This document shows positions 36,130 to 43,936 of a stretch of DNA of 64,000 bases, piece by piece. The DNA is taken from positions 2,728,001-2,792,000 of the forward strand of contig NZ_CP084876.1 in NCBI RefSeq assembly GCF_020525925.1. Direction: 5' to 3'. Both the position numbers and the translations under genes were made by a program. Source of the DNA: Klebsiella quasipneumoniae subsp. quasipneumoniae. Its GTDB lineage: Bacteria; Pseudomonadota; Gammaproteobacteria; Enterobacterales; Enterobacteriaceae. Positions within the stretch are counted from its first letter, which is position 1. Each line of letters starts with the position of its first letter. The notes beneath the pieces are model-generated. The model was given only the letters and a program-made list of their open reading frames with translations, had not been told where the DNA came from and did not search any database.

Positions 36130-37353
36130 TTAACCCTGTAACAGTCGTATGAGTAAGGATCCGTTATAGAGCGCATCCTTGACCAGCGCCGCGCCAGCCA
36201 TCGTTCCGCGGTTGGAGAACTGGGTGCTTTCAACCGCGATATGCTGGCTGTAGGCCGGGAGTGATTGTTGCCGAATGCAGCTGGAAATTGCCGGAAAAAG
36301 AATGTCTGCCGCCAGGTTAAACGGCGAGCCGATCAGGATTTTCTGCGGGTTAAACAGATTGACCATGATCGCCAGAATGCGACCGACGTGATGACCGACG
36401 CCGCTAATAATGTCCCGGGCCAGCAGGTCGCCCTGCAGCGCCGCCTGGCACAGCCACTCCACGCTCAGCGGACGCTGATGCAGCAGCGAGCTCATCGACT
36501 GCGCCATCCGCATCTGCGCCAGCTCCAGCACGCTCTCCACGCTGGCGATCGTTTCCAGACAGCCATGGTTGCCGCAGTAGCAGCGTTTGCCATAGGGGTC
36601 GACCTGGGTATGACCGATCTCCACGAGGCTGCTGCTGCCGGCGTGCAGCAGACGTCCGTCGGTGATAACCCCGGCGCCGACGTTATGATCGATCACCACC
36701 TGAATGACGTCCCGGGCGCCGCGCGAGGCGCCAAACAGCGATTCCGCCATGGTCCAGGCGCTAATGTCATGCTGAATATAAACCGGCACCCCGGTATGGT
36801 TGGCCAGCGTTTCGCCCAACGGGACGTCTTTGACCTCTTCATAAAACGGCATGCGATGAATAATGCCGTTTTCGGTATCAATGATACCCGGCATCGTTAT
36901 GGCGATGGAGGTGAGGCGTTCCAGCTTCTTCTGGTGGCGAATAAAGAAGCGATCGATATGGTCGATAATCCGCGTCAGAAACGGCGAGCTGTCGGTAAGC
37001 GCCAGCTCCAGCTGCTCCTCCACCACCAGCTGGCTGCTTAAATCGCGCAGCGAAAGGTGGATCTCGCCGCGGCTGATGCGCACCGCCAGATAGTGCCAGG
37101 CCTCGGTTTCCACCATCAGACCCACCGCCGGGCGCCCGCGGCTGCCGGGCTCCTGAATCTCGGTCTCCTGCACCAGATGCGCTTCCAGCATCTCGCGGAC
37201 AATTTTGGTGATGCTGGCGGGCGCCAGTTGCGCAAATCGGGAGAGGTCGATACGCGATACCGGGCCGAGCTGATCAATCAGGCGATAGACGGCGCCCGCA
37301 TTGGTCTGCTTAATTTGATCGATATGGCCTGGTTGACTATCCGCTACCACCAT
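36130..37353 (-). CDS. mlc: Glucose-responsive repressor Mlc (ROK family)
   Basis: A 407-residue repressor of ptsG, manXYZ, malT and other sugar-uptake genes, inactivated when dephosphorylated PtsG sequesters it at the membrane. HTH at about residues 25-60 (SRIDLSRFAQLAPASITKIV). ROK domain with VVIDHNVGAGVI, and zinc-binding GHTQVDPYGKRCYCGNHGC intact with three Cys and one His. Nearly the E. coli length (406). A Mlc-type operator lies just upstream, pointing to autoregulation. Confidence 0.95.
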   Translation of the reverse strand: MVVADSQPGHIDQIKQTNAGAVYRLIDQLGPVSRIDLSRFAQLAPASITKIVREMLEAHLVQETEIQEPGSRGRPAVGLMVETEAWHYLAVRISRGEIHLSLRDLSSQLVVEEQLELALTDSSPFLTRIIDHIDRFFIRHQKKLERLTSIAITMPGIIDTENGIIHRMPFYEEVKDVPLGETLANHTGVPVYIQHDISAWTMAESLFGASRGARDVIQVVIDHNVGAGVITDGRLLHAGSSSLVEIGHTQVDPYGKRCYCGNHGCLETIASVESVLELAQMRMAQSMSSLLHQRPLSVEWLCQAALQGDLLARDIISGVGHHVGRILAIMVNLFNPQKILIGSPFNLAADILFPAISSCIRQQSLPAYSQHIAVESTQFSNRGTMAGAALVKDALYNGSLLIRLLQG

Positions 37354-37362
37354 TGACTCCCT

Positions 37363-37384
37363 TTATTTTCGCGCTTCGAAATAA
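37363..37384 (-). promoter_or_regulatory. Mlc operator upstream of mlc
   Basis: TTATTTT (37363-37369), 8 bases, then GAAATAA (37378-37384). This fits the Mlc consensus of inverted TTATTT(T/C) half-sites with that spacing, 10 bases upstream of the start codon. Autoregulation of mlc is known in E. coli. Confidence 0.75.
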
Positions 37385-37474
37385 ACTTTCGGCTATGGTG
37401 AAGCACTTCGATGGTGAACGTCAAATTTTTGCTTAGCCTTGTGATTTACCGCACATTTCCAGCCCCTTTTTGCC

Positions 37475-38377
37475 TCAATTGCGCTCGTTTTTCCAGGCCA
37501 GCAGCGTGTCACGAAAGCGTTTTGCCAGCGCCCCCTGCTCATGGTGTTTCGACCACACCAGCCACATCTCCGACACCGCATCCTGTTCGTCAATCGGCAG
37601 CCAGCGCATTTCGCTGAGCTGCACGCGCTGAAAGGAGGCCGGCAGGATCGACACCCCCAGCCCGGCGGCCACCAGGCCAATAATGGTCATCGCCTCCCCC
37701 ACCTCCTGGGCAATCACCGGCGTATGGCCGTAGCGGCGCAGCAGGCCAAGGATATCGTCATACAGGCCGGTACCGACGTGCGGGTCGAAAAAGACGAACG
37801 GCTCCCGCGCCAGCGCCGCCAGGCTGACCGAGGGCTGGCGGGCCAGCGAATGGTCCGCCGGGACCATCGCCAGCAGCGGCTCGCGCAGCACTCGCTGCCA
37901 CGCCAGGGTGTCCGGCAGTTGGGTATTGCGCAACAGGCCGAGGTCGAGGGCTCCCTCGCTCAGCGGGACAATCTGTTCGCGGGTATTGGTCTCGCGGGTG
38001 AGAATATGCACATCCGGGTAGCGCTGACGAAACAGGGACAGCGTATCGGATACCGCCTTGATAAAAGGGGCCGAGGAGGTAAAGCCGATACGCAGCTCGC
38101 CCGTTTCCCCATGGTGCAGACGGGCGGCGCGGGCGGCCGCGTCCTCCACCTGGGCGAGAATTTGTCGGCTGTCGGCGAGAAACTGTTTCCCCGCCGCCGT
38201 CAGGCTGACGCTGCGGTTGGTGCGGGCGAACAGGCGGGCGCCGGTCTGCTGCTCGAGGATCTGAATTTGCTGGCTTAACGGCGGTTGAGAGATGTTCAGT
38301 CGCGCCGCGGCGCGGCCAAAATGCAGCTCCTCGGCGACGGCGACAAAGTAGCGCAAATGACGCAACTCGATATTCAT
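37475..38377 (-). CDS. ynfL: LysR-family regulator YnfL
   Basis: A 300-residue protein. The LysR HTH starts MNIELRHLRYFVAVAEELHF, with NISQPPLSQQIQILEQQTGA; the effector domain contains RIGFTSSAPFI and VGTGLYDDILGLLRRYGHTP. It is divergent from ynfM with 130 bases between, and probably regulates that transporter. Confidence 0.9.
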   Translation of the reverse strand: MNIELRHLRYFVAVAEELHFGRAAARLNISQPPLSQQIQILEQQTGARLFARTNRSVSLTAAGKQFLADSRQILAQVEDAAARAARLHHGETGELRIGFTSSAPFIKAVSDTLSLFRQRYPDVHILTRETNTREQIVPLSEGALDLGLLRNTQLPDTLAWQRVLREPLLAMVPADHSLARQPSVSLAALAREPFVFFDPHVGTGLYDDILGLLRRYGHTPVIAQEVGEAMTIIGLVAAGLGVSILPASFQRVQLSEMRWLPIDEQDAVSEMWLVWSKHHEQGALAKRFRDTLLAWKNERN

Positions 38378-38425
38378 ATTTAAAACGTCTTATTTGAGAT
38401 TATTAATATATTAGACAGAATATTT

Positions 38426-38448
38426 ACATTTTCATACCCTAAAAATGT
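38426..38448. promoter_or_regulatory. Putative YnfL-binding inverted repeat
   Basis: ACATTTT (38426-38432), 9 bases, then AAAATGT (38442-38448), in the divergent ynfL-ynfM promoter region. The size and spacing suit a LysR-type site. Confidence 0.45.
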
Positions 38449-38507
38449 GAGCTGAATGGTCACAACACTCTGTTGGTAAGCAGCAACGTCTACCCAAGGA
38501 ATTCTCT

Positions 38508-39758
38508 GTGAGTCGTACAACAACCGTTGACACCGAGCCGGCGGGCGAGGTCAGCGTCGCTGGTGCATCCCGCCCGGATCCGTTTATTAAGCGCGGCACC
38601 CCGCAGTTTATGCGCGTCACGCTCGCGCTGTTCTCCGCCGGTCTGGCCACCTTCGCCCTGCTCTACTGCGTACAGCCGATCCTGCCGGTGCTGTCGAACG
38701 AGTTCGGCGTATCGCCGGCCAGCAGCAGTATCTCTCTCTCCATTTCCACGGCGATGCTGGCGGTGGGCCTGCTGTTTACCGGCCCGCTGTCGGACGCCAT
38801 AGGCCGCAAGCCGGTGATGGTCACCGCGCTGCTGCTGGCCGCCTGCTGCTCGCTGTTGTCGACCATGATGACCAGCTGGCACGGCATCCTGATTATGCGC
38901 GCCCTGATTGGCCTGTCGCTGAGCGGCGTGGCGGCGGTCGGTATGACCTACCTGAGCGAGGAGATCCACCCCAGCTTTGTGGCCTTCTCTATGGGACTTT
39001 ATATCAGCGGCAACTCCATCGGCGGCATGAGCGGCCGCTTGCTCACCGGGGTCTTTACCGATTTTTTCGGCTGGCGCGTGGCGCTAGCGGTGATCAGCGG
39101 CTTCGCCCTGGCCGCGGCGATTATGTTCTGGCGAATCCTGCCCGAGTCGCGCCATTTCCGCCCGACCTCGCTGCGGCCAAAAACGCTGCTGATTAATTTC
39201 CGCCTGCACTGGCGCGATCGCGGCCTGCCGCTGCTGTTCGTCGAGGGTTTCCTGCTGATGGGGGCCTTTGTCACCCTGTTTAACTATATTGGCTACCGTC
39301 TGATGATGTCGCCGTGGTCGTTAAGCCAGGCGGTGGTGGGTCTGCTGTCGGTGGCGTATCTCACCGGGACCTGGAGCTCGCCGAAAGCGGGCGCCATGAC
39401 CGTACGCTATGGCCGCGGTCCGGTGATGCTCGGCTTTACCGGCGTGATGCTCTGCGGCCTGCTGATGACGCTCTTTTCTTCCCTGTGGCTTATTTTCCTC
39501 GGCATGCTGCTGTTCTCCGCCGGCTTCTTCGCCGCGCACTCCGTCGCCAGCAGCTGGATTGGCCCGCGCGCGCGCCGCGCCCGCGGTCAGGCGTCATCGC
39601 TGTATCTGTTCAGCTATTATCTTGGCTCAAGCCTGGCGGGGACATTAGGCGGGGTGTTCTGGCATCGCTACGGCTGGAACGGCGTCGGCGGATTTATCGC
39701 GCTGCTGCTCCTTGCCGCGCTGTTGACCGGCACTTGCCTGTATCGGCGACTCAAATAA
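38508..39758 (+). CDS. ynfM: MFS transporter YnfM
   Basis: A 416-residue 12-span transporter of the DHA1 type; SDAIGRKPVMVTALLLAACC is the loop 2-3 motif. GTG 38508 gives the family start MSRTTTVD, with AAGGA 8 bases upstream. Substrate unknown. A hairpin terminator lies just after the stop. Confidence 0.88.
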   Translation: MSRTTTVDTEPAGEVSVAGASRPDPFIKRGTPQFMRVTLALFSAGLATFALLYCVQPILPVLSNEFGVSPASSSISLSISTAMLAVGLLFTGPLSDAIGRKPVMVTALLLAACCSLLSTMMTSWHGILIMRALIGLSLSGVAAVGMTYLSEEIHPSFVAFSMGLYISGNSIGGMSGRLLTGVFTDFFGWRVALAVISGFALAAAIMFWRILPESRHFRPTSLRPKTLLINFRLHWRDRGLPLLFVEGFLLMGAFVTLFNYIGYRLMMSPWSLSQAVVGLLSVAYLTGTWSSPKAGAMTVRYGRGPVMLGFTGVMLCGLLMTLFSSLWLIFLGMLLFSAGFFAAHSVASSWIGPRARRARGQASSLYLFSYYLGSSLAGTLGGVFWHRYGWNGVGGFIALLLLAALLTGTCLYRRLK

Positions 39759-39767
39759 TCGCGCGTG

Positions 39768-39787
39768 ACGTGGCCTGCGGGCCACGT
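39768..39787. terminator. ynfM terminator (bidirectional stem)
   Basis: ACGTGGCC-TGCG-GGCCACGT, an 8-base-pair perfect stem followed by TT on the plus strand. It lies between ynfM and the convergent small ORF. Confidence 0.6.
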
Positions 39788-39788
39788 T

Positions 39789-39881
39789 TCACCACATGCC
39801 CATGATAGATGACAAGCCCATCAGCTCTCTGACGGCATCAACGGACAGTAAGGCAATAAACAGCCAGGTGAACGGATTCAT
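39789..39881 (-). CDS. 30-residue hydrophobic peptide ORF
   Basis: ATG 39881 to TGA 39789-39791. The peptide begins MNPFTWLFIALLSVDAVREL and ends GLSSIMGMW: one amphipathic or short membrane segment. A GGGGGTGG purine stretch 4-6 bases before the start may serve as ribosome site, and the stop is set against the shared hairpin at 39768-39787. I do not recognise it. Candidate small membrane protein. Confidence 0.45.
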   Translation of the reverse strand: MNPFTWLFIALLSVDAVRELMGLSSIMGMW

Positions 39882-40108
39882 AAACCACCCCCGAACCTCC
39901 AGACTTGCGTTATCGATCACAGTTTAGTCACGATAGGTTACCAATTTCTGCAATACTGCTCACAGAGCCACGCTTTTTTTCCTGCTATCACGCGGCTAAT
40001 GCTTTACCCCGCCCTCTGCGCGCCACGCTCGACCCGCCAGGCGTATCAGGATAGTGTAGAGGCATACCGATAATCTGTTCATTCACCTGTCACGGACCGA
40101 ACGCTACT

Positions 40109-41596
40109 ATGACTGAAAATACGCCTTATCAGCAGCTTACCCGCACCTTTCAGCGCCTGTCGCGCTTTTCGCATCTCTCCGCCATCGCCGGCTGGGATAT
40201 GTTCGCCATGATGCCTCCGGGCGGTAGCGCCGCCCGCGGCGAAGCGCTGGCGGAACTCGGCGTGCTACAGCATCAGATCCTGACCGATAAAAAAGTGGGT
40301 CAATGGCTGCAGGCGGCCCGCCAGCAGGATCTCAACGACCTCGAACAGGCCAACCTGCGGGAAATGCAGCGCCAGTACGATCAGGCGGCGCTGCTGCCGG
40401 AGAGCCTGGTGGAGGCCAAATCGCTGGCCGGTAGCCGTTGCGAACATGCCTGGCGCAGTCAGCGGCCGGCTAATGACTGGGCTGGCTTTGCCGATAATTT
40501 GCGCGAGGTGGTCAGGCTGAGCCGCGAGGAAGCGCAGATCCGCGCCGACGCCCGGGGCGGCTCACGCTATGACGCGCTGCTGGATATTTTCGAACCGGAT
40601 ATGACCAGCGCCCGGCTGGACAGCCTGTTTGCCGATCTCAAGTCCTGGCTGCCTTCCCTGCTGCGACAAGCGGTCGATAAGCAGGCGACGCGAACCTTGA
40701 TCGCCCCGCAGGGGCCGTTCCCGATCCCTGAGCAGCGCGAACTGGGTCTGCAGGCGATGCGCATCCTCGGCTTTGACTTTGACGGCGGGCGTCTGGACAT
40801 CAGCGCCCACCCGTTTTGCGGCGGCGTCCCTCAGGATGTGCGCATCACCACCCGCTACAACGAAAACGACCTGCTCAGCGCTCTGTTCGGCGTGATCCAC
40901 GAGACCGGCCACGCCCGCTATGAGCAGAATCTGCCTCGCCCGTGGGTCGACCAGCCGGTAGGACTGGCCCGCTCTACTGCTATCCATGAGTCGCAGAGCC
41001 TGTTCTTCGAAATGCAGCTGGGACGCAGCGAGCGCTTCCTTAAACGCCTGCTGCCGGCGGTGCGCGAACGCTTTGGCGATCGGCCGGCCTTTAGCGAGGA
41101 GAATTTCATCGCCTGGAACCAGCGGGTGAAACCAGGCTTTATTCGCGTTGATGCCGATGAGGTCAGCTATCCGGCGCATGTGATCCTGCGCTATGAAATT
41201 GAACGCGCGCTGATCGACGGCGAGATAGAGGTGGAAGATATTCCGTCGCTGTGGGATGAGAAAATGCAGCACTGGCTGGGACTGTCGACCACCGGCAACT
41301 ACCGGGACGGCTGTATGCAGGATATTCACTGGACCGACGGCGGCTTCGGCTACTTCCCTTCCTACACGCTGGGGGCGATGTATGCCGCGCAGCTGATGGC
41401 CGCCGCCCGTCGCGCGCTGCCGACGTTAGACCGCGATATCGCGGAAGGGGATTTCAGCGCCCTGTTTGACTGGCTGCGGCAGAATATCTGGCAGCATGGC
41501 AGCCGCTTCACCACCTCGCAGCTGATCCAGCAGGCCACCGGCGAGGATCTTAACAGCCGCTACTTCCGCGACCACCTTACCGCCCGCTATCTGTGA
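40109..41596 (+). CDS. Thermostable-type carboxypeptidase (M32 family, Taq-like)
   Basis: A 495-residue zinc metallocarboxypeptidase. The HETGH zinc motif is in FGVIHETGHARYEQ (about residue 262), with the third ligand Glu in AIHESQSLFFE. DGRWDIS-like, GYFPSYTLGAMYAAQ and the C-terminal conserved region are present. No signal peptide, so cytoplasmic. E. coli K-12 lacks this gene at the ynfM-asr junction. Monocistronic by spacing. Confidence 0.9.
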   Translation: MTENTPYQQLTRTFQRLSRFSHLSAIAGWDMFAMMPPGGSAARGEALAELGVLQHQILTDKKVGQWLQAARQQDLNDLEQANLREMQRQYDQAALLPESLVEAKSLAGSRCEHAWRSQRPANDWAGFADNLREVVRLSREEAQIRADARGGSRYDALLDIFEPDMTSARLDSLFADLKSWLPSLLRQAVDKQATRTLIAPQGPFPIPEQRELGLQAMRILGFDFDGGRLDISAHPFCGGVPQDVRITTRYNENDLLSALFGVIHETGHARYEQNLPRPWVDQPVGLARSTAIHESQSLFFEMQLGRSERFLKRLLPAVRERFGDRPAFSEENFIAWNQRVKPGFIRVDADEVSYPAHVILRYEIERALIDGEIEVEDIPSLWDEKMQHWLGLSTTGNYRDGCMQDIHWTDGGFGYFPSYTLGAMYAAQLMAAARRALPTLDRDIAEGDFSALFDWLRQNIWQHGSRFTTSQLIQQATGEDLNSRYFRDHLTARYL

Positions 41597-41642
41597 TCGT
41601 CCGCGCCGGGCTGCCCGGCGCATCCTTCCACTCCCCGCCTTG

Positions 41643-41656
41643 TACATTCGGTTACA
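41643..41656 (+). promoter_or_regulatory. RstA box upstream of asr
   Basis: TACATTCGGTTACA matches the RstA consensus TACATNTNGTTACA at 11 of the 12 defined positions; the one difference is C where T is expected at the eighth. It lies 106 bases before the asr start. RstA activation of asr at low pH is known in E. coli. Confidence 0.75.
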
Positions 41657-41761
41657 CGCCGATACCAAACACTCACGGAAAGCCCGAAAAGACAAGCATA
41701 TAGTGATTTCACCGGCCCCGCAGTGGGGTTGAAATTAAGAAAACTTTTCGAGGATATCAGA

Positions 41762-42181
41762 ATGAAAAAAGTATTAGCTCTGGTCGTTGCCGCTGCTATG
41801 GGTCTCTCTTCCGCCGCTTTCGCTGCTGACGCAGTAAGCACCACTCAGGCGCCAGCTGCTACCCACAGCACTGCTGCCAAGACCACCCATCACAAAAAAC
41901 ACCATAAAGCCGCGGCCAAACCAGCTGCAGAGCAGAAAGCTCAGGCTGCCAAAAAACACAAGAAAGCAGAAGCTAAACCAGCCGCTGCCCAGAAAGCCCA
42001 GGCCGCTAAAAAACACAAAAAAGCAGAAGCCAAACCCGCCGCTCCGCAGAAAGCCCAGGCCGCGAAAAAGCACCACAAAGCTGCCGCTAAACCGGTAGCC
42101 CAGAAAGCTCAGGCAGCGAAAAAACACCACAAAACCACCAAACACCAGGCCGCTAAACCTGCTGCACAGCCGGCAGCCTAA
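41762..42181 (+). CDS. asr: Acid shock protein Asr
   Basis: A 139-residue periplasmic protein that is very rich in Ala, Lys, His and Gln. The signal peptide [21 protein letters not shown] is followed by degenerate repeats of about 17-18 residues built on [18 protein letters not shown]. It is processed in the periplasm and helps survival at low pH. ATG 41762 follows GAGGATATCAGA. Controlled by RstA/PhoB-type boxes and closed by a strong terminator. Confidence 0.92.
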   Translation: MKKVLALVVAAAMGLSSAAFAADAVSTTQAPAATHSTAAKTTHHKKHHKAAAKPAAEQKAQAAKKHKKAEAKPAAAQKAQAAKKHKKAEAKPAAPQKAQAAKKHHKAAAKPVAQKAQAAKKHHKTTKHQAAKPAAQPAA

Positions 42182-42213
42182 TTCCTCCCGGTGAACCAAC
42201 CTTCTTAAATAAT

Positions 42214-42238
42214 CGGCGCTGCTTCAGCGCCGTTTTTT
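42214..42238 (+). terminator. Rho-independent terminator of asr
   Basis: CGGCGCTG-CTT-CAGCGCCG followed by TTTTTT. An 8-base-pair GC-rich stem with a clear U tract, 32 bases after the asr stop. Confidence 0.9.
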
Positions 42239-42250
42239 CTGGAGAGCACT

Positions 42251-42334
42251 ATGCTGCGGCGTTATCGTTTTGAGCTCATCCTGATCCTGTTAATCATTTG
42301 CGCAGTGGTTGCGACCCGCTTTTTCCTCTATTAA
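42251..42334 (+). CDS. ydgU: Small membrane protein YdgU
   Basis: A 27-residue peptide, MLRRYRFELILILLIICAVV followed by ATRFFLY. It has a basic N-terminus then a single membrane span, in the same place as E. coli ydgU just after asr. GGAGAG lies 4-9 bases before ATG. Translated from read-through past the asr terminator or from its own promoter. Function unknown. Confidence 0.75.
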   Translation: MLRRYRFELILILLIICAVVATRFFLY

Positions 42335-42536
42335 TCATTTCGTCTTTCTCTCCCGTTTTGCCGCCTGGCTCAGACTTCACGGAAGGTGAATGTCGCGCAA
42401 ATATTGTTGCCCACCCTTATCACTCTCTTTTACCCTGCCGCTGCCAGCGGCGCAAATCATGCCCGGCGCCCGAAGACGCCAGACACGTTAGCAATAAACC
42501 ATCGCGCGCCTGGCCCCCACGCGGCGGCCAGACTCA

Positions 42537-42641
42537 TCACAACGCACGTACCGCTTCCATCACCAGATAGCCGGTTGCGCCCCAGATGGCCACCGAGACC
42601 AGGGAAACATAGACCAGTGCGCGAATACCTTTTTTAGACAT
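42537..42641 (-). CDS. 34-residue predicted membrane protein
   Basis: ATG 42641 to TGA 42537-42539, preceded by GGAGGG 3 bases before the start. The peptide has a basic N-terminus MSKKGIRA, one span (LVYVSLVSVAIWGATGYLVM) and the end EAVRAL. The good ribosome site and clean topology support a real small membrane protein. I do not recognise it. Confidence 0.55.
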   Translation of the reverse strand: MSKKGIRALVYVSLVSVAIWGATGYLVMEAVRAL

Positions 42642-43123
42642 ATACCCTCCGAACGCCGGGGAAATAGAATTCAGGCTATCATCGCCGGTATTACCTCTCT
42701 ATTTACTCAACGGCCGGGTGACGGTAACAACGTTTTCGGTGAGAAAATGTTTCGCATTGAAAATAATTACGTGAGGCGTAAAGAAGTGCGAATTCTGGTG
42801 AAGTTCTGGCGGGTAAAAGTATTATTTTTGCGCATTATGCTGCCAAACCAAGAATAACCTCAAAGAGGTATTGCTGCATTATTCGCCAATTTCAGTACGT
42901 TCTGATACACGAATGTGCTTGCGCCAGACCGTGCTTTCTGCGGAAATAGCAGCAGAAGGTTAATGGTATTAACCGATTGAAATCAGAAGGTTTTACCCGC
43001 GCCAGAGCCTGTCGCGCGCAGATGAGACATGCCGTTTGGCCTGATTAGAATTATTGTTTACTTTCAAAAACTTAAATCTCCTGCTACTGTCAATAGACAT
43101 CATAGCCTCCCCCAGAGAGTGAT
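42642..43123. other. AT-rich intergenic region upstream of ydgD
   Basis: Nearly 480 bases holding the promoter of the small ORF (minus) and of ydgD (plus). A 28-codon basic frame from GTG 42771 lacks a ribosome site and is not called. No terminator or operator is clear. Confidence 0.5.
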
Positions 43124-43936
43124 ATGCGTAGAGACGTTCTGTTATTACTGTGTTCATTTTATCTGTTACCTCTGGGCGCACATGCCGAAGATAGCGGACT
43201 GAGCGCCAAAGATATTAAGACGTTGTTTTTCGGCCACGATGAGCGTAAAGCGGTGAGCCGCCCGGAGGAGAGTCCGTGGGACGCGATTGGCCAGCTGGAG
43301 ACCGCCAGCGGCAATCTGTGCACGGCGACGCTCATCTCCCCCAATCTGGCGCTGACCGCAGGCCACTGCCTGTTAACGCCCCCGCGCGGCAAGCCGGACA
43401 AAGCGGTCGCTCTGCGCTTTATTTCCCGCAAGGGCAACTGGGTGTATGAGATCCACGGCATTGACGGACGCGTGGATCCCGGGTTAGGCAAGCGTCTGAA
43501 AGCCGACGGTGACGGCTGGATCGTTCCCTCCGCCGCGGCGCCCTCGGATTTTGGCCTGATCGTGCTGCGCTATGCTCCCTCGGGCATCACGCCGATCCCG
43601 CTCTTCCCCGGCAGTAAGGCCGATTTAACCGCCGCGCTGAAGGCGGCGGACCGGAAAGTGACCCAGTCAGGTTATCCTGAAGATCATCTGGACAATCTTT
43701 ACAGCCATCAGGATTGCATCGTCACCGGCTGGGCGCAAAACAGCGTCCTGTCGCACCAGTGTGACACCCTGCCCGGCGACAGCGGCTCGCCGCTGCTGCT
43801 GAAAACCGCGGACGGCTGGCAAGTGATCGCCGTGCAAAGTTCGGCTCCCGGCCCGCAGGATCGCTGGCGGGCGGACAACCGCGCCATCGCGGTGACCGGC
43901 TTTCGCGATAAGCTGGAGGCGCTGGCCGGAGAGTAA
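43124..43936 (+). CDS. ydgD: Trypsin-like serine protease homologue YdgD
   Basis: A 270-residue secreted S1 peptidase homologue. The signal peptide covers residues 1-21 (ending GAHA-ED). The catalytic triad is present: His in LTAGHC, Asp in PSDFGLIVL, Ser in [10 protein letters not shown]. The Cys in SGNLCTATL may pair with the one in GHC. Same position as E. coli ydgD. The target is unknown. Confidence 0.88.
   Translation: MRRDVLLLLCSFYLLPLGAHAEDSGLSAKDIKTLFFGHDERKAVSRPEESPWDAIGQLETASGNLCTATLISPNLALTAGHCLLTPPRGKPDKAVALRFISRKGNWVYEIHGIDGRVDPGLGKRLKADGDGWIVPSAAAPSDFGLIVLRYAPSGITPIPLFPGSKADLTAALKAADRKVTQSGYPEDHLDNLYSHQDCIVTGWAQNSVLSHQCDTLPGDSGSPLLLKTADGWQVIAVQSSAPGPQDRWRADNRAIAVTGFRDKLEALAGE

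Noticed and set aside
42771..42857. 28-codon basic frame (GTG start) upstream of ydgD
   Set aside because: No Shine-Dalgarno sequence and a weak start; no paralogue seen in the window.
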